A stretch of 39,727 bases of DNA from Chloroflexota bacterium. Lineage in GTDB: Bacteria; Chloroflexota; UBA6077; FW602-bin22. Both the position numbers and the translations under genes were made by a program. Positions 18,386 through 27,156 of this stretch are shown here, piece after piece. Each line of letters opens with the position of its first letter. The stretch's first letter is position 1. Location: NCBI GenBank assembly GCA_016875715.1, contig VGOZ01000026.1, positions 1 to 39,727 on the forward strand, in the 5' to 3' direction. The notes below the pieces were generated by a model. The model searched no databases. It was not told where the DNA came from and saw only the letters and a list, made by a program, of their open reading frames with translations.

Positions 18386-18388
18386 GAT
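18383..18388 (+). promoter_or_regulatory. -10 element TAAGAT overlapping the preceding stop codon
   Basis: TAAGAT uses the TAA stop (18383-18385) of the small membrane protein gene as its first three bases. It would give a leader of about 60 bases for the glycosyltransferase at 18455, which has AAGGGA eight bases before its ATG. Confidence 0.35.
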
Positions 18389-18454
18389 CCGGCCCGGTGA
18401 CATCCCGTCGATGCGCGCCGAATAGTGGCGGCGGGACGCGAAGGGATGGTCGGC

Positions 18455-19633
18455 ATGGCCGGATCTGAGTCAGTAGCCTCAGCCTCCGTCGCGACTTCGG
18501 CGCCGCGGGCGCCGAACATTGTGGTCGCCATCCCCTGCCACAACGAGGCGCGCAACATCGGGAGCTTGGTGATCCAGGCCCAGCGCGTCGCGACCACGGT
18601 CATTGTCGTCGACGATGGCTCGGCCCACGATACCGCGTTCATCGCCGAGCGCGCCGGCGCGCGGGTGATCCGGCACGAGTTCACTCAGGGCAAGGACGCC
18701 GCCCTCAACTCCGCATTCTCGGCCGCGCTGAAGCTCGACGCGACGGCGCTTGTTCTGATCGATGGCGATGGCCAGCATCGCGCGGCGGATATCCCGCGGA
18801 TCATCGTCCCGGTCATCGACGGCGAGGCCGACATCGTGGTGGGCAGCCCGCAGCACAATCGCGAGAGCATTCCCACGGTGCGTCGGGTTGGCCAGGACGC
18901 GATCGCGATGGCCACCCCGATCGGTTCCGGCACCCACATCAGCGACTTGCAATCCGGATTCCGTGCCTTCTCGCGGCGTGCGATCGAGAGCCTGACCTTC
19001 TCCGCCCGCGGCTTCGCCGTCGAGTCCGAGATGCAGTTTTCGGCCAGGGATCGCAGCCTCCGGGTCACGGAGGCGCCCATCGATTCGATCTACGAGGATC
19101 CGCCGCGGCGAAACGTCTTCCGCCATGGACTCATCGTCCTCGACGGCCTGATGCGGCTCGTGGGGATGCATCGTCCGCTGCTGTTCTTCGCCGTCTGTGC
19201 GCTGATCTCCTGGCTGGGTGGTGTGGTGCTGGCGTTCCTGGCTCTCGAAGCCGTGACGCGCGACCGGCGGCGGGTCGTGGGTGTGCCTGCCCGGTCTCGC
19301 CCAGCGCGCGATCTGCTGGTATCGAACTGGCGACCGCGCCCGAGCCGATCATGCTCTGGACTGGCTGGAGCGACATCAACGCCCCTCGGGTGGATGACGC
19401 GGCAGCCACGGGTTCGGTGCCACGTACTTCCCTTGCATGGAACTGAGTTCGGCGGTCAAGTTCTTCCTCGATGCGACGCGACGGCGCGACATCTCCCGGC
19501 GCGACGGCTACCGCGCAGAGGCGGCTCTCGGCGCGATCGGCCACCTGCCGCCCGGCCCGGTCGGTCGGCTCGCGATCGTGGGCGATCGAATGAACGTCCT
19601 CGCCCGCGCGGCGCGGAGTCTGCTTGCCGATAG
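18455..19633 (+). CDS. Family 2 glycosyltransferase (polyprenyl-phosphate sugar transferase-like), C-terminus out of frame
   Basis: GT-A fold transferase related to polyprenyl-phosphate mannosyl/glucosyl transferases, which load a sugar onto a membrane lipid carrier. Landmarks are NIVVAIPCHNEARNIGSLV, VIVVDDGSAHDTAFIAE, the metal motif LIDGDGQH and DLQSGFRAFSRRAIE. One membrane helix follows at about 245-270 (LLFFAVCALISWLGGVVLAF). After about residue 267 (base 19257) the translation turns into Arg-rich shadow sequence to the TGA at 19633. At the same point a toroid domain begins in the next frame, so the end of the transferase (normally a second membrane helix) is missing. The start is ATG 18455, with AAGGGA upstream; GTG 18425 and ATG 18446 are alternatives. 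Only residues 1 to about 267 are meaningful. Confidence 0.78.
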   Translation: MAGSESVASASVATSAPRAPNIVVAIPCHNEARNIGSLVIQAQRVATTVIVVDDGSAHDTAFIAERAGARVIRHEFTQGKDAALNSAFSAALKLDATALVLIDGDGQHRAADIPRIIVPVIDGEADIVVGSPQHNRESIPTVRRVGQDAIAMATPIGSGTHISDLQSGFRAFSRRAIESLTFSARGFAVESEMQFSARDRSLRVTEAPIDSIYEDPPRRNVFRHGLIVLDGLMRLVGMHRPLLFFAVCALISWLGGVVLAFLALEAVTRDRRRVVGVPARSRPARDLLVSNWRPRPSRSCSGLAGATSTPLGWMTRQPRVRCHVLPLHGTEFGGQVLPRCDATARHLPARRLPRRGGSRRDRPPAARPGRSARDRGRSNERPRPRGAESACR

Positions 19634-20603
19634 CGCCATCGAAAGCGTGGAGTTCCCCACCGACGATGCACCACCGTTCGTCTCACCAGCTCGACCCGAA
19701 GACCCGCCCCTTGGCGACCGCTCCGTCGACGCGGTCCTCGTCGCCAGCCTTAGCCACGCGCTCGATCGGCGGGCCGCGATCGGCGAGGCGATGCGCCTCG
19801 TCCGTCCGGGTGGCAGCATCGTCGTGCTGGGCGACGCCACGGTCGCCAACTGGCTGCGCGATCGATGTACGGTCGAACGGAGCGTGCAACTCGCCCAGGG
19901 ACAGACGGTGACGATCGCCCGCCGCGTCGAGCGCGATCGTGTGATGCTCCCTTCCGCGCCAGCCGCCGCTACCGCGCCGGCGCCGGTCGGGATCGACGTC
20001 GACGCAGTCCGTTCCGGGAGGGTGTCACCGCTGATCCGCCGTCTGATCTGCCTGGTCGAGCAATTTCCGGGCCGTTCGGTGCTCGTCGCCGGCGACGTGG
20101 GATCGGCCCCCTTCATTCCATCTCGCTCGGTACGGCGCTCACGTGATCCTCGGGGCCGGGCGCGCGACGGGCGATCTTCTCGCCGCCAGCCGAGCGCTGG
20201 ATCTGCCCGAGGCGGCGTTCGCCCTCCCGCGCGATACGGACGCTACGGCGGCGGGCGCGGACACGATCGATGCGATCGTCGCGGTCGATCCAAACGCCGA
20301 CCTGTTCACGGCAGGATCGCCAGCGGCGCGCGCCGTGTCGCGCCGTCCCGTGCGCGGCTCATCGTCGCCATGGCGCTGCCTCCGGATGTCACCGGGACGG
20401 AACGATTCAGGCTCGACTCCGGGCTCCCGATGTCCAGGGTCCTCTCCTGGTTCGACGAGATGGCGCTCGGCCCCGAGGTCGAGGTGATTGCGGCGCGATC
20501 GATAGGCGGCGAGGGGATCGGTCGATCCTGGCTTGTCGCGTGGGGTCCGGCGGCGCAGGGTCCCACGTCGCCGAAGGCGGTGACGGGTCTGGTGGGCCCG
20601 TGA
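19257..20603 (+). pseudogene. Alpha/alpha-toroid plus methyltransferase-like multidomain protein, interrupted
   Basis: A broken gene fused out of frame to the glycosyltransferase. It reads GGGSWVCLPGLAQRAICWY, then ALDWLERHQRPSGG, a TGA at 19395-19397 where Trp is expected, then GFGATYFPCMELSSAVKFFLDA. These are the Q-W-type repeats of prenyltransferase/squalene-cyclase-like toroids. Next comes a Rossmann-like region, RLAIVGDRMNVLARAARSLL with SVDAVLVASLSHALDRRAAI and MRLVRPGGSIVVLGDA, which has methyltransferase motifs but a weak SAM loop. A second such region follows (SVLVAGDVGSAP, HLARYGAHVILGAGRATGDL), reached by a +1 shift in the five-C run 20107-20111. A compensating shift near 20320-20345 returns to ARLIVAMALPPDVTGTERF and the stop at 20603. 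The 3' end overlaps the next gene by GTGA. It probably modified a lipid-linked or surface glycan. Confidence 0.62.
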
Positions 20604-21718
20604 CGCGCGTGGTGATCCTGGCTCGTTCCGTGCGCCGCGCCCGTCATCGTGCCCGCCTCTGGGCGAAGGCCGCCATTCCCGGAGTTCAGGTCGCCGCGTT
20701 GGCGCTAGATGCCTGGCGGGTCTTCGAGTTTGACGAGTGCACCGTGTACCCCTTCGATACCGATTTCGGGCGATGGCTGGACGATCGTCCAGTCGGCGGG
20801 GCGGCGCTCGCCCTCGTTGGCGCGGCTCTCGTCGGGGGCGATCTACCGATTCCCGGCGCGATCCTGGACTCGTGGGTCTGGTCCGTCCGGGCGCTCGATC
20901 CCGATGTGATCGATGTCGCCGAGTTCCCGGGAGGCCGCGACGGCTACGAGCGGCTCGGGGTGAGTTCTCGCGTCGGCGTGGCGGCCGCGCCGGCACCGGT
21001 CGCGCCGATCGACCGACGCTCGGCGGAACGCTCGCTCGTGAGCGTGGTCCTGCCGGTCTATAACGGCGGTTCGTGGTTGGAACGGTCGGTGCGGAGTTGC
21101 CTCGAGCAGACCCACCGACGGCTCGAAGTCATCGCGATCGACGATTGCTCCACCGACGACACGCCCCGCACGCTGGAGCGGATCGCGGCGGAGGATGGGC
21201 GCCTCCGGGTCTATCGCAACGAACGCAACCTCCGCCTACCCGGAGCGCTGAACGCGGGGTTCGCGCGCACGGAAGGTGCCCTCCTGACGTGGACGAGCCA
21301 CGACAACTACTTCGCGCCGGACGCCATCGCCACGCTCGCCGACTACCTCGCAACGTGGGAGGACATCGATTTTGTGTACTCCGCGTATCGGGAGGTGGAT
21401 GAGCGCGATCGTGAGGATCCGGCGATCCTGCATCGCCCTCCGCCCTGGATGCTCAGGCGACGGAACATCGTGGGCGCCTGCTTCCTGTACCGCCGCGCGA
21501 TCTACGAGAACACCGGCGAGTTCCGCCGCGACCTCGAATACGTCGAGGATTACGAGTACTGGGTACGCGTCGCGCGCCGCTACCGATTGATGCGGCTGCC
21601 GTACCCTCTGTACTACTACCGCCGGCACGAGCAGCCGATGACCGCAAAGGCGAACAACGAGGCGCGATACGCGCCCCTGATCGCCCGGGTACACGCCGAG
21701 CACTACCCGGTATCGTGA
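20600..21718 (+). CDS. Family 2 glycosyltransferase with an extra N-terminal domain
   Basis: 372 residues. Residues about 145-372 are a GT-A glycosyltransferase: SLVSVVLPVYNGGSWLERSV, LEVIAIDDCSTDDTPRTLE, NLRLPGALNAGF, and the catalytic-base region EYVEDYEYWVRVARRYRL with LPYPLYYYRRHEQPMT. Residues 1 to about 125 form a separate domain that I do not recognise. It opens with a beta strand (TRVVILARSVRRARHR) and contains WVWSVRALDPDVIDVAEFPGG, which might be the remains of a GT-B-like half. The start is GTG at 20600, overlapping the preceding stop (GTGA). It is the only fully open gene in the plus-strand arm of the glycan cluster. It ends convergently with the methyltransferase gene, overlapping by 16 bases. 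Confidence 0.85.
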   Translation: MTRVVILARSVRRARHRARLWAKAAIPGVQVAALALDAWRVFEFDECTVYPFDTDFGRWLDDRPVGGAALALVGAALVGGDLPIPGAILDSWVWSVRALDPDVIDVAEFPGGRDGYERLGVSSRVGVAAAPAPVAPIDRRSAERSLVSVVLPVYNGGSWLERSVRSCLEQTHRRLEVIAIDDCSTDDTPRTLERIAAEDGRLRVYRNERNLRLPGALNAGFARTEGALLTWTSHDNYFAPDAIATLADYLATWEDIDFVYSAYREVDERDREDPAILHRPPPWMLRRRNIVGACFLYRRAIYENTGEFRRDLEYVEDYEYWVRVARRYRLMRLPYPLYYYRRHEQPMTAKANNEARYAPLIARVHAEHYPVS

Positions 21719-22432
21719 CCTCGCTCGAGAACGCGCCCGATCAGGAGGAGGTTCGGGCTCGCGAAGGGCGCTGCTCTCGCGCCGGCGAGGCCGTCGAGCC
21801 CGCGACCAAGGAAATTAATGGGCGCGTAGAGCACAGAGCAGATCGCGCGCACTGGCCAGGGCAGGCTGCCCGATCGCCAGATTGAGGTAGAGCGCCAGGA
21901 TCTGAAAGAAGCCCGCGATCGCCCCGCCGTGGGGAACGATCTCCACCGTGCCCAGTCCGGCGCGATGCGCCAGATGGTGCAGACCGAGGTCGGTGAAGTG
22001 CCAGCGGTCGCGCATGTTGGGGAAGAGACCGTGTGTGGTCACGAGTACGTGGCCGCCTGGCCGCGTCACCCGGACCCACTCCCGCAGCGCGTCGGTGGGA
22101 TCGTCGACGTAGGCGATCATCTGTGTCGAGAGGACCAGATCGAACTGCCCGTCGCGGACCGGCAGACACGCCGCGTCGGCGATGGCGTCGGGAATGCCCG
22201 GTCCGGCGCTCAGATCCACGCCGATGTATCGACGACATCGCCCGGCGAAGAAGGGCCAGTAGGGCTTGCGGGAACACCCGACATCGAGGACGAGTGCCCC
22301 GGAACCCGTAGGAAGCAGACGCGCGACGGCTCCGCGGAGCGTCGTCGCCAGGGCGCGGAGGTGGAGGTAGGAGGGGCTGAAGATGGTGGGCGCGCGCCGG
22401 TCACGCCCGGGCCAGATCTCGATCGAGCTCAC
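21703..22432 (-). pseudogene. Class I SAM-dependent methyltransferase with a C-terminal frameshift
   Basis: SAM-binding motif I is VLDVGCSRKPYWPFF, the acidic motif YIGVDLSAGPG, and post-motif FDLVLSTQMIAYVDDPTDAL, then RVTRPGGHVLVTTHGLFP. The open frame stops at 21815 (205 residues). One base earlier in the other frame the sequence continues naturally as APINFLGRGLDGLAG and FASPNLLLIGRVLERGH to TAG at 21705-21703. A +1 frameshift near 21837 therefore probably removed the last about 40 residues. The methyltransferase core is complete, so the shortened protein may still fold. The start is GTG 22432, overlapping the deacetylase stop (GTGA). It probably methylates a glycan or lipid carrier, judging only from its neighbours. 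Confidence 0.75.
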
Positions 22433-23227
22433 GCGGTGAGCTCCGTCATCGTCCGAAATTCCCCGTTGAAGTGTCGGGCGAGCCAGGTCAGCCGGGCTTC
22501 GAAGCGGTCGCGGTGGCTCACTGCGCAGCCGGCCCGGGGCAGATCCACGAACTCCCAGGGATGGCTGAGGATCACCAGGTGGTTCTGCGCCTCGCCGGCG
22601 GCCTCCTGGCAGGCGAGGATCTCCTCGACCGCCAGAGCCAGATCGGGCTCGGTGGAGTCGATTACGTTGCCCACGTTAAGGATCGCGAACCGCGCCCACG
22701 TCGGGATCCCGTAGCGGCGTCGCACGCGCGGACGCGGGCTGCCAGAGACCGGGATACGGATCAGTCCGCGCTCTCGGGTGACCAGGGGCAGATCCCCGCG
22801 GAACGCCGGACCCGAGGAGTCGAGCGCGAAGTCGAAGCTGCGCAACAGCGCGAGGCTCTCGGCATCGCAGCACAGGTTCGGAGCGCGGAACGTCGTCGGC
22901 CGAGCCAGTCCGGCGCGTGCGAACGCCGCGAGCGCGCTTTCCATCCGCCGCGCCCGCTCCTCGAGGGGAAGGCGCGGCTCGGGCGCGAACGAGAACTGGT
23001 CGCCCCACTGCTCGTGCAGGTGGCTTTGAAGCCCGATCTCATGTCGGTCGGCCAGATCGCGCAGTTGCGCGCCGATCGCCTAGCAGATCGATCCCTAAAC
23101 GTACTGGGTCGTCCGCCATTTCTGCGCCGCGCAAATCGCGCGGAACCAGCTCAGGAATGGCGCGCACGCCGACCAGTGTTGAGGCGTACCGGCCGGACCC
23201 GAAACCCTGCTCGACATCCACGGTCAC
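22429..23227 (-). pseudogene. Polysaccharide deacetylase (NodB-like), frameshift plus internal deletion
   Basis: Carbohydrate esterase 4-like enzyme that removes acetyl groups from surface polysaccharide. The N-terminus VTVDVEQGFGSGRYASTL carries the first Asp motif. After DDPVRLGIDLLG the frame changes near 23060-23085, resuming as IGAQLRDLADRHEIGLQSHLH, the His motif region. It continues open through the RAPNLCCDAESLALL block to HLVILSHPWEF and the TGA at 22429. The strand normally found between the two parts (a RATFFV-like segment) is missing, so an internal deletion accompanies the shift. GTG 23227 is the start, inside the damaged 3' end of the upstream glycosyltransferase. Confidence 0.75.
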
Positions 23228-24242
23228 GCAGATGGTGACCGGCCGCGATGTCCGGCGTCACGAGGTATCCGGTCTCACCCTCCGCGATCGCGTCCGGCGT
23301 GCCGCCGGCGGTCGATCCCATCACCGGTGCCTCGCAGGCCATCGCCTCGATCGGCACGCGCGCGAACGGTTCGCCCGTTGAGGGCAGCAGGACGAGATCT
23401 GCCGCGCCGTAGTAGTACGGCACCTCGGCCGAGGGAACCCAGTCGGTGAACGTCACACGATCGGTGATGGAGAGCCGTTCCGCGAGGTCGCCCAGAAACT
23501 TCCGTCGCGGCCCGCGGTCGACGATGTGCAGCCGCGCCCGCGGTCGCACCGACCTGAGCCGAGTTATAGCCCGGACGAGGACGCGCGCGTTCTTCTCGTA
23601 GGACAGGCGACCCAGGAAGAGCAGCATCTCCTCCTCGGCCGGTATCCGCAAGCGGGAGCGCGCCCGCGCGCGGTCGATTGGCCGGAACCTGTGCGTATCG
23701 ACGCCCAGGGGAAGGACCGAGACGTGGCTCGGTCGCGCACCGGTGCGGATCCACCATGCACGCATGTATCGGCTCAGCGCCACAACGTGACGGGCACGCC
23801 TGGCCGCGACGAGCGCCGCGACCTTGTATACCTGCGTCGTGTACCAGTCGAACGGGTTTCCCGAGACTTCCCGTTCGACGATGTTGCCCGGCGTCGTGAA
23901 GATGACCGGCAGATCCGGTCGGATGGTAGCTGCCACCGCGGCGCCGACATACTCGGGCAAGAACACGACATCGGGCCGGGTAATGCGTCGGAGTGCGCGG
24001 GCCATCGCGTAGCACGTCACCAGCTGCCCGACCACGTTGCGGCGCCAGTGTGCCGGACGATGGACGAGATGAAAGGTGACCGGACCCTCCGGCACCGGGG
24101 CGTCGGCGTCGTAAGCGCCAAACAGGTGCACTTCATCGCCGAGGCGCCCGAGTTCGGTGCCTACATCCCAGGAGATGTTGCTGAGGCCGCTACGTCCCGG
24201 TTGCGCGGGGTCGAGAACTCAGTCGAGGAGGGCGATGCGCAG
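23151..24242 (-). pseudogene. Family 4 glycosyltransferase, nonsense codon near start and truncated C-terminus
   Basis: GT-B glycosyltransferase. From 24242, codons read LRIALLD, then TGA at 24221-24219, then VLDPAQPGRSGLSNISWDVG, the usual N-terminal glycine-rich loop. The stop sits where Trp would fit. The rest is open: VSVLPLGVDTHRFRP, LLFLGRLSYEKNARVLV, YYGAADLVLLPSTGEPFARVPIEAMAC and GTPDAIAEGETGYLVTPD. After that point, near 23245, the last about 50 residues of the fold are absent and the frame runs on through the deacetylase to 23151. Without the first codons, GTG at 24131 is the only plausible restart, losing the donor-side loop. The initial codon at 24242 is CTG where ATG would be expected. 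It lies three bases after the stop of the preceding gene. Confidence 0.78.
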
Positions 24243-24245
24243 CGG

Positions 24246-25130
24246 TCAGCCGCCGAACGGTAGGCGCCGTGTGCCGTGGTCGCGCAGGTGAACGAGCGTC
24301 GCCTCCATCCCCGTGCGGCGCGCACCGCTGATGGTCTCCTCGGCGCGCCGGGCCAGGTGATCGCCGATGTGGACCAACTGGCTTTCGAGTTCCGTGCGCT
24401 GACTGGGAAGGATCGGGGGGCTGTTCACGGTCATTTCCGCGTGGATGCGGAAGATTCCCTGCGTCGTGGTGAGCCCGATGCCCGAGTCGTCCGCGATGTA
24501 CCCGACCATGGCGGGCACGCCGACGACACTCACGTTCCTCAAGCGCAGAGGATACGACTTCGCCAGTTCACCGCTTGCGGTCGCGGCCTGCTCGGCATTC
24601 GTGTGTCGGATCACAGTCACGTTGACCGCCTCGACCAGGCGTCGCAGCGTCGTCGCAGCGATGAGTGGTGTGTATTCGGACTGCGTTCCGGGGCGGCCAG
24701 TGCTTGGCGCGAACTTCCACTCCTCGATCTCGGGCCAATCGAACGGAGGAGCATCGGCGACGACGCCCGAATTCAACCGCGTCGGGTCGATGGGCTGAAT
24801 CACGATCGGGGCGGAGGTGGGTCGCGCGAGCACCGTCGGCGTTGCCAGCCGAGCGCCCACCACCGCCGGCGCCGGGGCGACCTGGGCGCTGACGATCAAG
24901 CCGCCGGCGAGGATCGCGAGGAGTAGCACGGGCGTGAAGACGGCGACGATGAAGATGTCCCGCCGGCGCCGGAGTTCGACCCGGGTGAGCGGGACATTCG
25001 GTGCCTCGGCGGGGAGCGAGTGGTTGCCCAGGTCCAGAGCTGCCGCGGGATCGAAGGCGTCCGCGATTTTCGGTCTGGGCGCGGGCCGCCCGCGTCCACG
25101 GCCCGCCGGTGGCCGTCCCCTACGCGCCAA
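24246..25130 (-). CDS. Membrane-anchored protein of unknown function
   Basis: 294 residues. A Gly/Arg/Pro-rich N-terminal tail (GRPPAGRGRGRPAPRP) is followed by one membrane helix at about 59-82 (IFIVAVFTPVLLLAILAGGLIV), then a Pro/Thr/Ala-rich linker and an extracytoplasmic domain of about 170 residues with VVGVPAMVGYIADDSGIGL and a helical end. No family is recognised. The start is TTG at 25130, with GAGG about ten bases upstream. It is the first gene of the minus-strand glycan arm, so it may belong to envelope assembly or regulation. It is divergent from the 32-residue membrane peptide gene. Confidence 0.7.
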   Translation of the reverse strand: MARRGRPPAGRGRGRPAPRPKIADAFDPAAALDLGNHSLPAEAPNVPLTRVELRRRRDIFIVAVFTPVLLLAILAGGLIVSAQVAPAPAVVGARLATPTVLARPTSAPIVIQPIDPTRLNSGVVADAPPFDWPEIEEWKFAPSTGRPGTQSEYTPLIAATTLRRLVEAVNVTVIRHTNAEQAATASGELAKSYPLRLRNVSVVGVPAMVGYIADDSGIGLTTTQGIFRIHAEMTVNSPPILPSQRTELESQLVHIGDHLARRAEETISGARRTGMEATLVHLRDHGTRRLPFGG

Positions 25131-25181
25131 GGCGAAGCATCCTCACGCTCTCCCAACGCCGCGTCCGCCCGGCCGAAGCCG

Positions 25182-25187
25182 TAAGAT
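25182..25187 (+). promoter_or_regulatory. Leaderless -10 element TAAGAT
   Basis: TAAGAT ends seven bases before the GTG at 25195 with no ribosome-binding sequence between, placing the transcription start at or beside the GTG. Confidence 0.5.
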
Positions 25188-25194
25188 CAGCCGC

Positions 25195-25293
25195 GTGTTG
25201 GAGCCCGTTCACGCGCTGGCCATCGCGCTCTTCGCAATCTGCCTGCTCGGGACGCTGTATCTCACCATGATTCGCCGCACCGAGCCTGACTGA
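25195..25293 (+). CDS. 32-residue single-pass membrane peptide
   Basis: Small open frame that starts at GTG 25195, right after a TAAGAT element. It encodes a short leader (MLEPVHA), one hydrophobic helix (LAIALFAICLLGTLYL) and a short polar end (TMIRRTEPD). The positive residues after the helix predict a cytoplasmic C-terminus. No family is recognised. Support comes from the promoter geometry and the clean membrane-helix composition. It ends convergently, one base from the small Cys-rich gene. Confidence 0.5.
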   Translation: MLEPVHALAIALFAICLLGTLYLTMIRRTEPD

Positions 25294-25294
25294 T

Positions 25295-25519
25295 TCAGCG
25301 GGCCGGCGCCGCCAGGGGGACGCGTCCGGCTGCGGCGGGACGGCTCGCATCCAGCGCTCCCCGAACGATCGCCGGCAGGCACGACTCGCAGAGCGGCACC
25401 CGGAATCCGGCCGCGGTGACGAAGACCAGGCACGATCGCCATCGGGTGCACGTGTAACAGGCCGTCTGCTGGAGATCGACACCATCTCCCCCGGGGACTG
25501 TGGGCCGGCCGGAGTCCAT
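25295..25519 (-). CDS. Small Cys-pair protein, possible zinc-binding
   Basis: 74 residues of unknown function. The middle contains CYTCTRWRSC and, 15 residues on, PLCESCLP, so two CxxC pairs are spaced as in zinc-ribbon folds, with a Cys seven residues after the first. The ends are Pro/Gly/Ala-rich. The start is ATG 25519; I see no ribosome-binding site. The composition and paired cysteines argue for a real gene, but it could be a chance frame. Confidence 0.45.
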   Translation of the reverse strand: MDSGRPTVPGGDGVDLQQTACYTCTRWRSCLVFVTAAGFRVPLCESCLPAIVRGALDASRPAAAGRVPLAAPAR

Positions 25520-25598
25520 ACTGGAGAGTGGAATGTCGTCGCCTCCGGCGGATTCGTGGTGCCTATGGTGACAGGTCGTGCTGGCCTGCGCAAGGGAC

Positions 25599-25604
25599 TA
25601 GAGT
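25599..25604 (+). promoter_or_regulatory. Leaderless -10 element TAGAGT
   Basis: TAGAGT lies eight bases before the GTG at 25613 with no ribosome-binding sequence between. Confidence 0.45.
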
Positions 25605-25612
25605 GAATCCCC

Positions 25613-25945
25613 GTGCTCCTCCCGGTCGTGGTGATCCTGATCCTGCTGGCATTTCTCGCGGCGGGAATGGCGATGGCGTTCTGGTCCATGGCCATTGTGA
25701 TGAAACTGGTGATGTCCGGCTTTATCGGCGGCCTCGCGGATGCCGTCGTTCCCGGCCGTTTGCCCTACGGACCACTCGGCGCGGTCGCCGCGGGCATTTT
25801 CGGTGGCGTCGTCGGGGGCACGCTGCTCCCGTCGCTGGGACCACCGCTCTTCGGTGTAGAGATCGTGCCCACGTTCCTCGGCGCGCTCGCGGTCGTCGGA
25901 ATCTTCGAGATCGTCGCGAACACCAGGAGCCGCGCCGAGCTGTAA
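25613..25945 (+). CDS. Small membrane protein, GlsB/YeaQ/YmgE-like
   Basis: 110 residues, about four hydrophobic segments, rich in Gly and Ala. The stretch GGLADAVVPGRLPYGPLGAV, then GGVVGGTLLP and EIVPTFLGALAVVGI, resembles the transglycosylase-associated (GlsB/YeaQ/YmgE) family, small integral membrane proteins of poorly known function often linked to stress. Compared with that family an extra N-terminal helix is present. The start is GTG 25613 with TAGAGT eight bases before it. It ends nine bases from the convergent inositol-phosphate synthase. Confidence 0.65.
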   Translation: MLLPVVVILILLAFLAAGMAMAFWSMAIVMKLVMSGFIGGLADAVVPGRLPYGPLGAVAAGIFGGVVGGTLLPSLGPPLFGVEIVPTFLGALAVVGIFEIVANTRSRAEL

Positions 25946-25954
25946 TCCCATGCG

Positions 25955-27082
<1,128 letters not shown>

Positions 27083-27102
27083 GGAAACCCTCCGGAAGAC
27101 AG

Positions 27103-27120
27103 AGTCTACGCGTGTAGAGT
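27103..27120. promoter_or_regulatory. Divergent -10 elements overlapped by a palindromic operator candidate
   Basis: TAGACT (27108-27103) is the minus-strand -10 for ino1 and TAGAGT (27115-27120) the plus-strand -10 for the LacI gene. Between and overlapping both is a palindrome, TCTACGCGTGTAGA (27105-27118), with perfect five-base arms and a central CG-rich core, as in LacI-family operators. Binding would block both promoters, giving autoregulation and control of ino1. Confidence 0.5.
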
Positions 27121-27156
27121 AGCGTGTCGGATCTCCTTGCGCCACCATTCCCCTTC

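Noticed and set aside
16489-24221. Genetic-code change with TGA read as Trp
   Set aside because: TGA ends dinB, clpB, pepF, cofE and several ATGA/GTGA-overlapping genes at family-typical lengths, and TAG and TAA also interrupt genes, so general recoding is ruled out.
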